Counted from the first letter of the stretch, positions 41,872 to 51,860 are shown. The stretch: 56,332 bases of DNA from an uncultured Bacteroidales bacterium (GCA_902772585.1 CACYBB010000012.1:1-56332), one strand, 5' to 3'. Notes: generated from the letters alone by a model not told the origin. Made by a program: numbers and translations.

Positions 41872-43635
41872 CTATTGGTCTGTCATGAAATAATCACCTC
41901 TGATAATCCAGTCAGAAAGTGTCTGAGCTTTTTTATGTGATATAGACAGGTAGTCAGGACGTAGCAACGTATGCCCTAATCCTCTCCATTTGTTCTCAAC
42001 CCCAAGAATGTCTAGTAATGTGGTGTATACATCCAGTTGGTGGCATTCTCCTGTCCAGACCCTAGTCTTGTCAATACTACCATTGATGATATATAGAGGA
42101 AGATAATTACTAACTCCTCCTTCTTTCATACCGAGAAATGATGGGTGTGCATCGTGGTCGGCAGTGATTATTATTAAACTATTGTCATAGATACCTTTTT
42201 GTTTAAGTGCTTCAATATACTTTCTTAGTTGGGCATCAAAAAAGTGGCAGTCAATTAAGTAGTTGCTATACTCAGGAGTTATTGTTTTATCAGAAAATGT
42301 AAAGCCGTGTTCCACATATTTGTCATAGGGACTGTGCATGGACATGGTCAGAATCATAGAGAAGAATGGCTCTTGGGTAGTAGTATCTATTTGAGATGCC
42401 ATTGAAAATATCTGTTCGTCTGTGAGATCTTTGTTACCTTTAACCTTTGTTTTGCAGTCGTATTTGGAATAAAGCTGATCAATACCATAAATTATACACA
42501 TAGCATCTTGTTCCCAGAATGTGGGCGATGTGGGCACGATGATGTGTGAATGCCTGATCATGCCACTGTTGGTCAGCAATTTTGGAAGGCCAGGTACTGT
42601 TTTCCCTTTGACAATATTCACCGTGATGTCTGATTTCAGTGGTAGCAGTCCTGACATATAGATGAATTGACCGTCGGATGATTCTCCAAGGTTGATGTCT
42701 GGAAGCATGTTGCCATTGTAGTAGACGGTGCTGTCATGCTTCAGGGTGTTCAGAAACGGCGTAATTTCCTTACCGTCAATTATTAGGTCAGAGGTGGCAG
42801 ACAAATAGGACTCAACGACAATGAAGATGACGTTTTTAATATCTTTGCCAATGGTCGGGGCTGTTACTCTGTATGACAGGTTTGTATATTCACGCTCAAT
42901 CTCTTCTTGCTGTTTCTTGTCTAATTTCAAATCTTTCTGTAAGAAATCTTCGTAACAAATGATGGATCTCCTGACAAAACCGCTACGGAACAGCATGGTG
43001 TTAGGAGCCAGATTATACTGAGCTTTGACAGGAAAGAATTCATAAAACGACCACTCTAATATGGTATTGCTGCATAGGGGAATTGCTAATATGATAGAAA
43101 AAACAAGGGTAAGCATTCCCCCCCAGAGTATGCCTAATGTTCTCAAACTATTGGCTTTTACGGTTGTTGCTTCTGTTTTTCTGTAGAGTATTGCAAACAG
43201 AAGGACCAGCACAATGAAGCAGAAATCGTAAGGCTTGAATCCTTTAAGAATGCTTTGTATAACCTCGTAGTCATTAAGATTACCGATTTGTGTTAAGACC
43301 GTATTTGGCAAATAGTGACCAAAGAATCTGGAATATATGATATTACAGAACGACAATATGACGGATAATATAAATGCTATCAGCAATGCTCCTTTTGTCT
43401 TACACTTCGTAAACAGCATACCAACGAAAAAGAAAAACGTGGTGTCGACAATGCATGAAAATAGATTGCTTATTAATGTGGCTTTCTTGATGCGGTATTC
43501 GAAATCTATCGTTACTGCCAACTGCCAGTGCATAAATAGCAGGCACAGAACAGAAAAAAGAAACATCATCAAGAATCTCTTGTTGATGAGCTTCATTATT
43601 TTGTCAATATACTTTCTTTTGGAAATGTAATTCAT
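41872..43635 (-). CDS. LTA-synthase-like phosphoglycerol/phosphoethanolamine transferase
   Basis: This encodes 587 residues. Five membrane spans (about 20-190) precede an extracytoplasmic sulfatase-type domain. Metal and catalytic features are Glu275 (FIVVESYLS), Ser320 in GESSDGQFIY where Gram-positive LtaS has its Thr nucleophile, and ITADHDAHPSF near residue 475. Members add phosphoglycerol or phosphoethanolamine to glycans or lipids outside the inner membrane, so it may decorate the capsule. An ATG 13 codons in (43596) is an alternative start. The lower junction (71 bases) holds the internal promoter. Confidence 0.88.
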   Translation of the reverse strand: MNYISKRKYIDKIMKLINKRFLMMFLFSVLCLLFMHWQLAVTIDFEYRIKKATLISNLFSCIVDTTFFFFVGMLFTKCKTKGALLIAFILSVILSFCNIIYSRFFGHYLPNTVLTQIGNLNDYEVIQSILKGFKPYDFCFIVLVLLFAILYRKTEATTVKANSLRTLGILWGGMLTLVFSIILAIPLCSNTILEWSFYEFFPVKAQYNLAPNTMLFRSGFVRRSIICYEDFLQKDLKLDKKQQEEIEREYTNLSYRVTAPTIGKDIKNVIFIVVESYLSATSDLIIDGKEITPFLNTLKHDSTVYYNGNMLPDINLGESSDGQFIYMSGLLPLKSDITVNIVKGKTVPGLPKLLTNSGMIRHSHIIVPTSPTFWEQDAMCIIYGIDQLYSKYDCKTKVKGNKDLTDEQIFSMASQIDTTTQEPFFSMILTMSMHSPYDKYVEHGFTFSDKTITPEYSNYLIDCHFFDAQLRKYIEALKQKGIYDNSLIIITADHDAHPSFLGMKEGGVSNYLPLYIINGSIDKTRVWTGECHQLDVYTTLLDILGVENKWRGLGHTLLRPDYLSISHKKAQTLSDWIIRGDYFMTDQ

Positions 43636-43656
43636 ACTACGTCTTTGAATGGTTGG

Positions 43657-44859
43657 CTATTTCAATATGAACAATAGGATGTCACCAGGTTCTACACTAT
43701 ATGATGTTTTGGGTACATTCTCTTTTAGCAGCTTGGTTATTTGTCGTGGAGTGGTGTTGCGATAGCGGAGGCGTACTGTCATGCTGTTTTCATGGTCTTT
43801 GTTGACGATGGCGAAGTAGTAGTGACCGTCTTTCATGAACTCAGAGAGAATGGCTCCTTTCTTGCTGACGACCTTTAGCGAACGCAGGTTCTGGGGCATT
43901 TGGGTCTGACGAGTGGTACCTTCTGGCAGTGTGCCGCCTAAATGGTGAACGCTGAGCACACGGGCACCATAGAATAGGCTTGAGATTCTCTTCAGTTCGC
44001 GATTCATCTGCTGAACGATGTTGTATGTTTTGGTCTTATGTCCCTCTGTGTCAACGGGTGCATCGTGATATTGGTATTTGCCGGAGGTGGAAGTCCAGTA
44101 GGTGAAATACTGGATGGCCTGAGCGCCATAGGCAAGGTTTGAGTAGACTTGCAGTCGGAGGGATGCTAAGGTGGGGGTGGGGTAATAGTTGCCTTCCTCG
44201 AGGGGAACGTTGTGAGGTACAGACAGTACGAAGCCCCAGAATGGCTTGCCGCAGGCAAGACTCTCCTGACGCACCATTTCCAGATTATGGTACCATGTGG
44301 GACGGATGCCTTTGGTGGTAATAGGGTAGAAATCGAAGGATAGCTGCTGGCAGTCTGTTGCTGACAGTGTCTTCAGATAGGCAGGATAGTTTATGGCTTT
44401 GGTGCTGGGGGGGATCCAGTCTGGGTTATAGCATGGAAACAAATTGATGTAGAACGTATGAGTGCTGTCAATAAGTTTGAGCTTTTCGATTTCGCGCTGA
44501 CGTTCATGCATCTCAGGGACTGAGGGCTCATCTTGCAGGTAATAGCCGAAAAACCCTTTTTCCTGCAGTAGTTTGCGGGCTGCAAGCGTGGGATTGCTAG
44601 TCATCTCGGGACATCGACCCAATATTTTGACACCATATTTGTCGGCATAGCGACATGCCTTAATCAGTATGTCTAACGATGGATATGGCGATAGGCTGAC
44701 ATTAAATCCACACTCACTGAAAGTACGGAAATGTTCTTCGGTGGTATGCCAGCCTGGAATACCAAAGAATGCGATAATGGGCATTTGGCCTTTGGCGGCA
44801 TCTTCTGCGTAGACTTTGCAGGGCAGAACGCAGAAAAGAAGTACTAATAAAACCAACAT
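43657..44859 (-). CDS. secreted glycoside-hydrolase-like protein
   Basis: This encodes 400 residues. A signal peptide (MLVLLVLLFCVLPCKVYA) is followed by a TIM-barrel-like chain with ECGFNVSLSPYPS, KILGRCPEM and GYYLQDEPSVPEM, where Glu in QDEP is the likely acid/base as in GH42/GH5-like clans, and QAIQYFTYW. A small beta domain ends the protein. The exact GH family is not clear. Placed between an acyltransferase and an LTA-synthase-like gene, it may trim or release capsule; that is inference. Its first 16 bases overlap the acyltransferase gene. Confidence 0.75.
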   Translation of the reverse strand: MLVLLVLLFCVLPCKVYAEDAAKGQMPIIAFFGIPGWHTTEEHFRTFSECGFNVSLSPYPSLDILIKACRYADKYGVKILGRCPEMTSNPTLAARKLLQEKGFFGYYLQDEPSVPEMHERQREIEKLKLIDSTHTFYINLFPCYNPDWIPPSTKAINYPAYLKTLSATDCQQLSFDFYPITTKGIRPTWYHNLEMVRQESLACGKPFWGFVLSVPHNVPLEEGNYYPTPTLASLRLQVYSNLAYGAQAIQYFTYWTSTSGKYQYHDAPVDTEGHKTKTYNIVQQMNRELKRISSLFYGARVLSVHHLGGTLPEGTTRQTQMPQNLRSLKVVSKKGAILSEFMKDGHYYFAIVNKDHENSMTVRLRYRNTTPRQITKLLKENVPKTSYSVEPGDILLFILK

Positions 44860-45533
44860 GATGATCCGTTGAATTCGTATTTCAGATTGTGAGTTCTTTC
44901 AGCGACTTTCCTAGCGGGAATACCTGCCACAACGTCATAGGGCGCTACGTCCTTGGTTACCACACAGCCAGCACAACAGACTGCCCCTTCGCCAATTGTA
45001 ACGCCTGGCAGAACTATGACGTTACTGCTAATCCATGCCCTGTCTCCTATTTCTACTGCTTTATTACCGCCCCTATCAGTAACACGGAAATACTCGTCTT
45101 GGTAGTCGTGCTGTTCTGTATAGATGGATACGTGAGATGACAGATTCACGTGCTCTCCTATCGTCAGACCATTACGGGCATCAAGTAACGCATTGTCACC
45201 AATGATAGTACCCGTACCCAGCTGAAGTTCATAAGGTGCTCTGATTTCTGTTCCGAAGTGTATTGTCACGTGTTTTCCGGCCTTGATACCCAGTAGTCGA
45301 TAGAGCAGTAGTCTTAGTGTGAGTGAAGGGATGTGACCTATATTGATGATAATGAATCTGGAGACACCCTCGTTTGTCAATTTATCAAGCCGATAACCTG
45401 GTGCCCTTAATATTTTCATCAAGAGACTATTGTGCTTCCTGCACTGGTAAAACAGGCATATCCAAGGATAGACCAAAATGATGCCAATCCATTTGGCACA
45501 GATCAATAATAGGAGAAATATTAGGTATTTCAT
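44844..45533 (-). CDS. hexapeptide-repeat acyltransferase
   Basis: This encodes 229 residues. A hydrophobic N-terminus (MKYLIFLLLLICAKWIGIIL) precedes the hexapeptide beta-helix (GTGTIIGDNALLDARNGLTI, ISSNVIVLPGVTIGEGAVCC) and the C-terminal YDVVAGIPARKV. His in YTEQHDYQDE is the probable catalytic residue. It probably acetylates a lipid-linked sugar. It overlaps both neighbours, the flippase by 4 bases and the GH-like gene by 16. Confidence 0.88.
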   Translation of the reverse strand: MKYLIFLLLLICAKWIGIILVYPWICLFYQCRKHNSLLMKILRAPGYRLDKLTNEGVSRFIIINIGHIPSLTLRLLLYRLLGIKAGKHVTIHFGTEIRAPYELQLGTGTIIGDNALLDARNGLTIGEHVNLSSHVSIYTEQHDYQDEYFRVTDRGGNKAVEIGDRAWISSNVIVLPGVTIGEGAVCCAGCVVTKDVAPYDVVAGIPARKVAERTHNLKYEFNGSSCWFY

Positions 45534-46948
45534 TTTCTATTCAAAAAGATATTTATCACTTTATTTTTAAGAATGAATGACTCCACTAAGAGGGTGTAGC
45601 CTCCAATCAGGAAGGCCAGGATGATAAGCATTACATGTCTATTATCAAGACATCTATAGATGATGATGGAGATGATGAACAAGGGAAGGTAGGTCACGAC
45701 ATAGGCTGCCATCCGCTTAAATGGCATGAGAAAACGCATTTTCTTGTAGATGGCATGGATGGACAGCAACGTAATGGCGCACTCTGCCGCTATCCAGACG
45801 ATGGCTGAGCCGATGGCTCCCATAGAAGACGTGATGAGGATATTGAGCACAATGGATACCATGGCTCCCCAGAAAGCATTGCGTAGCACTATGTTGTCTT
45901 CGTGGGTGGCCATGAGAATCTGGATGACCAGTATCTGCTCGATGCCGATGATGAGGACAAGAGGTGTGATGATACGCAAAGGGAGATAGGCTCCCTCGAA
46001 CCCGTCACCAACGATGAGATGCAGTAGGTCTGGACCTGCCACCAGAATATAGATAATGGTAGGGAATGTAAAAAGGAAGATGGCATCGAATGAGGTGTTG
46101 ATTTTCTCCCAGAACTCCGTCTTCTTCCCTTCAGCTAATAGGTTGGAGACACGTGGAAAAAGAATATTCGTAAAAGAAAACAGAACGGCCATGATAAGGT
46201 TGTGGAGTTTCGTGGCAGTAGTGAAATAGCCTACCTCGTCCGTGTTGGTAACGAATCCTAACCACACAGGATTCATATAAGTATAGGCATTTGTCAATAG
46301 GATATAGACACCAATGATGAGAAAAGCCTTGAGGAAGGGCTTCATGTCAATGGATTTAAAGCTATAGCGAACAAATTTGTGACTATGGATGATGTTAATC
46401 GTGGCATTAGCTATCACCATCGCTGCAGAAAGGATGTAATAGGTGACGTAATCGGAGGCGTTTCTTACAAATACGAAGACTGCTATCACATAGGCACATT
46501 TCACCAAAATGGAACGGATGGTGATATACTTGAATTTCTCCATTCCTGTGAAGAACCACTCTATCAAGAAGAAGTTGAAGAACAGTTTTATAAGACCGAT
46601 ATATAGTAGATTCTGATAGGGTATCAATTTGGGTATAGTGTACATGGAAATCCACAAGGCAATGATGACAATGAGGGTGGTGATGGCTGTAATAGACAAC
46701 AATGAGACGAACGTCTTGGAAAGTTGGTCTTGATTGTTTTTCCTGGCAGCAATTTCGCGGATACCTACTGTAGAAATACCCATCATGGAGACAAGTACAA
46801 AGTAGTTAATGATGTTGTCGATGAAATTCACAATACCGATGCTTGACAGTCCCAGCGTACGTGATACGTAAGGATAGACAATCAGCGGGAACAGGTATTT
46901 CGATACCGTTAGTATGCTGCTATATATGAAATTACTCTTTAGGCTCAT
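45530..46948 (-). CDS. wzx: Wzx-type polysaccharide flippase
   Basis: This 472-residue inner-membrane protein has 12-14 spans and the MATE/MOP-like N-terminus YLFPLIVYPYVSRTLGLSSI. It moves the lipid-linked repeat across the inner membrane. SFTNILFPRVSNLLAEGKK is typical of the RfbX family. It lies between the polymerase and acyltransferase genes in the leftward unit. Confidence 0.92.
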   Translation of the reverse strand: MSLKSNFIYSSILTVSKYLFPLIVYPYVSRTLGLSSIGIVNFIDNIINYFVLVSMMGISTVGIREIAARKNNQDQLSKTFVSLLSITAITTLIVIIALWISMYTIPKLIPYQNLLYIGLIKLFFNFFLIEWFFTGMEKFKYITIRSILVKCAYVIAVFVFVRNASDYVTYYILSAAMVIANATINIIHSHKFVRYSFKSIDMKPFLKAFLIIGVYILLTNAYTYMNPVWLGFVTNTDEVGYFTTATKLHNLIMAVLFSFTNILFPRVSNLLAEGKKTEFWEKINTSFDAIFLFTFPTIIYILVAGPDLLHLIVGDGFEGAYLPLRIITPLVLIIGIEQILVIQILMATHEDNIVLRNAFWGAMVSIVLNILITSSMGAIGSAIVWIAAECAITLLSIHAIYKKMRFLMPFKRMAAYVVTYLPLFIISIIIYRCLDNRHVMLIILAFLIGGYTLLVESFILKNKVINIFLNRK

Positions 46949-46975
46949 TGTAAGTAATTAATATTTTAGTTCCAT

Positions 46976-48043
46976 TTACAGTAGAGCAAGAGCATACCAT
47001 AATATGCTGGATATAAATCTGAAGGTTGACAGGACGTTGCTGATAATCTTGCTGATGAAGATAGGTTGGAAAGCATAGACGGCCCCAGTCCATAAGAGGA
47101 TGGATACTACGGAGAAATAGTCATTCATACGATTCCCTAATACCGAACTCAGTCCATTGGCAAAGAAGAGGAAACATAATCCCACGGCTTGTAACTTGAT
47201 GGCGATGATTGTATACTTAAAATGTTTGGCAAGATAGTCGTGATAGTAGATGGATGCATAGTAGAGAACGATGTTCATCCAGATAAGGATGTGAGTTTCT
47301 AACATCCATCCAGCCTGTTCGTCTTCAAGTCCTTGTTCTTTCAATTCGCGGTACTTCTGCAATCTCTGCCCTCCCAATTCATCGGGCACAAAAATAGAAA
47401 TGTCGAAATGAGTAAAATATACTGCCAGTCCTATAGGGACAAGCGAGTAGAGTACTATTCTCTGCCATTGTGGCAACTTGTCGTTAAATAGGAAAATGAC
47501 CAGTCCGGCAATGGCGGAGTAATGGAAAAATGTTCCTAACAGGATAAACAATAAGGTATATTTCTTCTTGTTCTCAACATAGTAATAGATGGCCCATAGG
47601 AATAGTCCAGAAGCTACGCCACAACGGATTTGAACCATCTCATGCATCATATAATAATATGAGATATAGATGGTCAGTATCAGTAGAGGAAACTTTGACA
47701 TACGCCATAAGGCAGACAAATGAATAGGTACGGAAATAAGGGCATAGGTGATGAATAATGCGCTAACTCCCAAAGAGAAACTATTAAGAACGGAAACGAT
47801 TAAGTTGAAAGAAGGCTCTCTCAGCATGAGTGCTAGTTTACTCCCTTTGGCATAATACATTCCCTCATAGGCTATTGTGTCTGGAGTAGAACCGACTTCT
47901 CGCAAACCTGCTATCAAAATCATAGCGACACCAAGGATAAGATAAATCATTACCTTGTCCCTAGCCGTGAGTCGGTCTTCAATAAAAGACAAGGAAAGGC
48001 ATGTGAAAAATAGCAGTATTAGCGAGATGACCATTAGACTCAT
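46976..48043 (-). CDS. wzy: EpsG/Wzy-type polysaccharide polymerase
   Basis: This 355-residue membrane protein has about ten spans. IAGLREVGSTPDTIAYEGMY after the first two spans, and VQIRCGVASGLFLWAIYYYV in the middle, are the EpsG-family marks (GxR...D...Y, then R...A). It joins flipped repeats in the periplasm. Position between wzx and wzz supports this. Confidence 0.88.
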   Translation of the reverse strand: MSLMVISLILLFFTCLSLSFIEDRLTARDKVMIYLILGVAMILIAGLREVGSTPDTIAYEGMYYAKGSKLALMLREPSFNLIVSVLNSFSLGVSALFITYALISVPIHLSALWRMSKFPLLILTIYISYYYMMHEMVQIRCGVASGLFLWAIYYYVENKKKYTLLFILLGTFFHYSAIAGLVIFLFNDKLPQWQRIVLYSLVPIGLAVYFTHFDISIFVPDELGGQRLQKYRELKEQGLEDEQAGWMLETHILIWMNIVLYYASIYYHDYLAKHFKYTIIAIKLQAVGLCFLFFANGLSSVLGNRMNDYFSVVSILLWTGAVYAFQPIFISKIISNVLSTFRFISSILWYALALL

Positions 48044-48049
48044 GGTAGT

Positions 48050-49096
48050 CTACTTTTTCATTAGCAGTTTACCTGACAGCACGATAAATGACAGAATCAT
48101 CATGGCCACAGAGATAATCAGTCGACGAGGACCTGCAGGCTTGGTGGGTACGGAGGCACTCTGGATAACCGTAAAGGCGGGTGTGGCTTCCTGCAACTTT
48201 GCTGCAGCAGACTGCATCTGGGTATTCATTGCAGTATAGACGTTATACCTTAGCTGCATGTCGTTCTCCAAATCGGTAAGAAGCAGTTCCATACTCTTCA
48301 TCGTCACATCCATATTGGCATCTGATGTGGCTCCGTATTTACGACGTACCTTCTCGTAATCGGCCTTCGCTGTTTCTGTGAGTTTCTTGTAGTACTCGTA
48401 ATCAATCTTGGCTTTGTTGGTGCGGTAGTTGATGATAAACTCCTGCAGTTTCTCACAGGTAGCCTGGGCCATTGTCGCAGCAACAAGTGGGTCTTGGTCT
48501 TGTACTACAATGTCCACAATGTCGGTCTTCTTGTCGATGGTGCACTTAATCTTGCCACTTACAGACTTGAAGATGGCACTTTGTTGTTCGGTGAGATTGA
48601 ATACCGAGATTTTTTCTTCGCCATTGTATTCGTCTTCCGGAGTGGGGTCGAAGAGTTCTATGATTGCCCCTTTGATGTATACCCACCAAGGATAGCTCTG
48701 ATGGTCACGCTGGTAGGTGTAATAGTTTGTCTTGACATCTCCTTCCTGCGTCTGAACCTTAACAGTCATCAGTTCTGCAATGAAATCGTTCGACTTCAGA
48801 ATGTCAGGATAGATTTCTGAGTTGAGAGCGTCTCTGCTTCCTGCCATCTTACCCAAAGACCCTAGTCCCATGGAAGAGGCAAGTGAGCCGAGGGAACCGA
48901 GTGATCCCGACAATGATGCGCCTGTTGGCTCTGGTGCCAGACTAACGGTACATTTGTAATATCGCGGAATGAATAGTGTGAAAAGATATGTCAGGATGAG
49001 TGTTGCAGGCAACACTTTGAAGTATAGTTTCTTGTGTGGCCACAACGTCTTGATGATATCTGTGATATTGATGGGGGCTTGCTTCTTTTCTTCCAT
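48050..49096 (-). CDS. wzz: Wzz-type chain-length regulator
   Basis: This 348-residue protein has one span near each end (about 30-50 and 322-342). The periplasmic part begins with a Ser/Gly/Leu-rich loop (GSLGSLGSLASSMGLGSLGK) and ends with a long coiled coil (about 220-300). It sets polymer length with Wzy and Wza. There is no tyrosine-kinase domain, so control by phosphorylation would need another protein. It starts 8 bases below wza. Confidence 0.92.
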   Translation of the reverse strand: MEEKKQAPINITDIIKTLWPHKKLYFKVLPATLILTYLFTLFIPRYYKCTVSLAPEPTGASLSGSLGSLGSLASSMGLGSLGKMAGSRDALNSEIYPDILKSNDFIAELMTVKVQTQEGDVKTNYYTYQRDHQSYPWWVYIKGAIIELFDPTPEDEYNGEEKISVFNLTEQQSAIFKSVSGKIKCTIDKKTDIVDIVVQDQDPLVAATMAQATCEKLQEFIINYRTNKAKIDYEYYKKLTETAKADYEKVRRKYGATSDANMDVTMKSMELLLTDLENDMQLRYNVYTAMNTQMQSAAAKLQEATPAFTVIQSASVPTKPAGPRRLIISVAMMILSFIVLSGKLLMKK

Positions 49097-49104
49097 ACAC
49101 TTCT

Positions 49105-51747
49105 TTACTTCTTCAGGATGTTAGACAAGGTGGCAATCATGGTAGCGATAGATGCTGCAGAGGTACCGATGGTCAGCAACTCCTGAGTGGTCATCTTGCG
49201 TGTCATAGCCTTCTGTGGTACCACAATCTCGCAGCCTGGGCGAATCTTCGCACCATCGCTGACCTTGGCAACGGTACCGTTCATGTAGATGACATAGGCC
49301 ATGTTCTTTTTGGCGTAGCGGTTGTAACCACCAGCCTGCTTGATGTAGTATCTGGCACTCTTTCCCTTCGAGAATGCTACGGAGTTGGGATACATCACCT
49401 CACCGTTAATCTTCACCGTACCGTTATAGGTGGGGATGAAGATGCGGTCGCCCTCGCGGAGCACGATGTCTTCGTCACCGCCAGGATTCTCAAGGGCTTT
49501 GTCGAGCTCGATACCTACGGGATATTCCTCTGGTATCTCGATGACTTCCTCTTCCTCTTCTTTCTCCTGGGCCTTGGCGTTCATGTTAATTTCAGCAATG
49601 GAACGGTTGTTGTTGATGGCCGTCTCCTGCATGATACGCTCGTTCTCCAACTTGCGCATCTTGGCAATCTCCTCCAAACGGATGCGCTCGGCCTCGTTAA
49701 TCTTACGCACCAGACGGGCGCCTTCGATATAGGCGAGGTCCGTACCACCACCAGCACGCTTGAAGACGTCGCTCAGTCGTTCGTTCTTCTTCGTGAGGGT
49801 ATAGGTTCCTGCAAACATCACCTCACCTTCGACGGTGACGTTCTGCTGTTTGTAGAAGCCAGGGCTCTTGCGGACATACACCTCGTCGAAAGGCATCAGT
49901 CGGAACGACTGCTGACCATCGATGACGAAGCCGTCCTTCAGCGAGAACTTAAAGGTCTGTGCCAGTACAGAGTCAGTACTCAGCGCATGAGGATTGGAAA
50001 CACGACGCGATACGAGCACATTATGCATAGATGCTGTCTCCTTCAGACCACCAGCCTGCAGGACGAAGTCTTCCAATGTTTCGTTTTCGGCATATTTGTA
50101 CGTACCTGGATACTGCACCTCACCACGAATATCGATGGTTTGCTCTATCTGAGATTCCTGACGGGTGGGGATGAAGAGTACGTCTTCATTTCTCAACGGG
50201 ATATCTGCAACGGTACCATCCATGATACCCTGCACATCGACTGACAAGGCCTCCAATGTGCGGTCAGCCTTCATGCGGTGCATGACAGCGTGAGCGGTGA
50301 AGGCTTCCTCGGTGACGCCCTCAGCATTCTCCAACAGCGTCTTGACGCTGTAGATGTTGTCGCCAATCTGGTACATGCCAGGACGGAAGACAGCACCCTT
50401 AATCTCCACCATATTCGAGTAGCGGGGTAGGATGGAGTCAACGCTCACGGAGTCGTTGTCGGCCATGCGGAACGATGACATGTCGAACTCGTTGACATTG
50501 TGTACGGAGTACTGGCTACCTGACTTGCGGACAATGCGTACCGACTTGCGGTAGGCGTCGCCCGTGAATCCGCCAGCATAGTTAATCAGCGTGCCAACAC
50601 TCTCGTCGCTCTTCATCTCGTAGTACATGGGGCGCTTTACCTTACCCGTCACATTGACCAGACAGTCGTAGGAACCCACCACGATGACGTCGTTGTCACC
50701 CAAACGGACATTGCCGCTCAGCTTGCCATTGAGGATATAGTCATAGACGTCAACGGTGCTGACCAGACGGTTGTTCCGATAAACCTTGATGTTACGCAGC
50801 GTACCGATATCGTTGGGTCCACCAGCCATATACAGGGCGTGGAACACAGAGGCAAAGGCTGCCAGCGTGTAGGTACCTGGGGTTTTGACCTCACCCATCA
50901 CGTTGACGGTAATAGTGCGTGTCTGACCAACCGACAGACGTATCTTGCTGCTGCTATAGCGGGCACCCAACTGGGAACGTACGCGGCTGTTGGCTTGGCT
51001 GACGGTGAGTCCTGCCACCTGAATGGGACCATAACCCTCGACAACCACAAAACCATCGGGAGATACCGTGCCCTCAACAGTCTTTTGTGAAGCACCATAG
51101 ATGTCGATGAGTACGGCATCGCCTGCTCCCAGGACGTAGTTGTCGGGTGTGGCAATATTCATGTTAGGTTCAAAGGTCAGTTCCTCGTTATTGAAGATGT
51201 CGCGACCAAAGACCTTCTTGCCACTCTTTCCTTCCTCTATCTCCTTCTGTTTCAGATAGTTCTTGATAACCATACGGTCATAGAGATCCAGCGAGTCGGG
51301 TAAGAAGTCATCGAGTTCGGTCTTCATCTCCTGCTCGTCTTCAGAGATGTAGCGCTTGCTCTTCTTGTACTTTTCCTTCGTCTGCTTACGCTTGTTGCTG
51401 AGCTTGTCATCCTTTAGTTTCTCGGTAGTGCTCAACTCACTCTTATCCAACGCATTATTGCGACGCAGACGAGCATCAATCTCTTCGTCTTCCGTCATGT
51501 TTTTGTCTCTGACACTACCCATGCCGTCGCCCTTCTTCATGCGTTCATACTTCTTGCGGACGCGACGAATTTGGTCAATGTCCACACCCTTCTGAACGAG
51601 TTTGGTGACAATCTGCTGTTGTGACGAACCGGCCTTCTGCTCCTTAATGACAAACTTGATGACCTGGTCATCGCTCATGGTGGACTGTGCATAAGTGCTG
51701 CCCAGCGAGAGGATGGCGAGAAGTGCCGTTAGTATGATTTTCTTCAT
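49105..51747 (-). CDS. wza: Wza-type polysaccharide export protein with SLBB domains
   Basis: This encodes 880 residues. A signal peptide (1-20) and a charged, low-complexity region (about 55-165) precede the Poly_export domain (about 190-275, GAGDAVLIDIYGASQKTV). Several SLBB domains follow (for example TVNVMGEVKTPGTYTL, VEGEVMFAGTYTL, VKINGEVMYPNS). The last 25 residues are hydrophobic. It forms the outer-membrane export channel for the capsule. At more than twice the length of E. coli Wza, it follows the Bacteroidetes pattern. First gene of the leftward unit, with its own promoter. Confidence 0.93.
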   Translation of the reverse strand: MKKIILTALLAILSLGSTYAQSTMSDDQVIKFVIKEQKAGSSQQQIVTKLVQKGVDIDQIRRVRKKYERMKKGDGMGSVRDKNMTEDEEIDARLRRNNALDKSELSTTEKLKDDKLSNKRKQTKEKYKKSKRYISEDEQEMKTELDDFLPDSLDLYDRMVIKNYLKQKEIEEGKSGKKVFGRDIFNNEELTFEPNMNIATPDNYVLGAGDAVLIDIYGASQKTVEGTVSPDGFVVVEGYGPIQVAGLTVSQANSRVRSQLGARYSSSKIRLSVGQTRTITVNVMGEVKTPGTYTLAAFASVFHALYMAGGPNDIGTLRNIKVYRNNRLVSTVDVYDYILNGKLSGNVRLGDNDVIVVGSYDCLVNVTGKVKRPMYYEMKSDESVGTLINYAGGFTGDAYRKSVRIVRKSGSQYSVHNVNEFDMSSFRMADNDSVSVDSILPRYSNMVEIKGAVFRPGMYQIGDNIYSVKTLLENAEGVTEEAFTAHAVMHRMKADRTLEALSVDVQGIMDGTVADIPLRNEDVLFIPTRQESQIEQTIDIRGEVQYPGTYKYAENETLEDFVLQAGGLKETASMHNVLVSRRVSNPHALSTDSVLAQTFKFSLKDGFVIDGQQSFRLMPFDEVYVRKSPGFYKQQNVTVEGEVMFAGTYTLTKKNERLSDVFKRAGGGTDLAYIEGARLVRKINEAERIRLEEIAKMRKLENERIMQETAINNNRSIAEINMNAKAQEKEEEEEVIEIPEEYPVGIELDKALENPGGDEDIVLREGDRIFIPTYNGTVKINGEVMYPNSVAFSKGKSARYYIKQAGGYNRYAKKNMAYVIYMNGTVAKVSDGAKIRPGCEIVVPQKAMTRKMTTQELLTIGTSAASIATMIATLSNILKK

Positions 51748-51812
51748 ATTTCTGATATCAGTAATTACGAGTATATATACAATATATGTAACTCCGTTTT
51801 TGCAAAATTATT

Positions 51813-51843
51813 GCAAAGGTACACATTATTTTATTATTAGCAA
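51813..51843 (-). promoter_or_regulatory. promoter of the wza capsule operon
   Basis: On the minus strand TTG (51843-51841) lies 19 bases before TACCTTTGC (51821-51813). A leader of about 60 bases precedes the wza ATG. Confidence 0.65.
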
Positions 51844-51860
51844 AAAAATACTGCTGATAA

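Noticed and set aside
48880-48908. 9-bp periodicity in wzz encoding Gly-Ser-Leu repeats
   Set aside because: Gly/Ser/Leu-rich sequence at this place is usual in Bacteroidetes Wzz proteins, so it need not belong to the array family.
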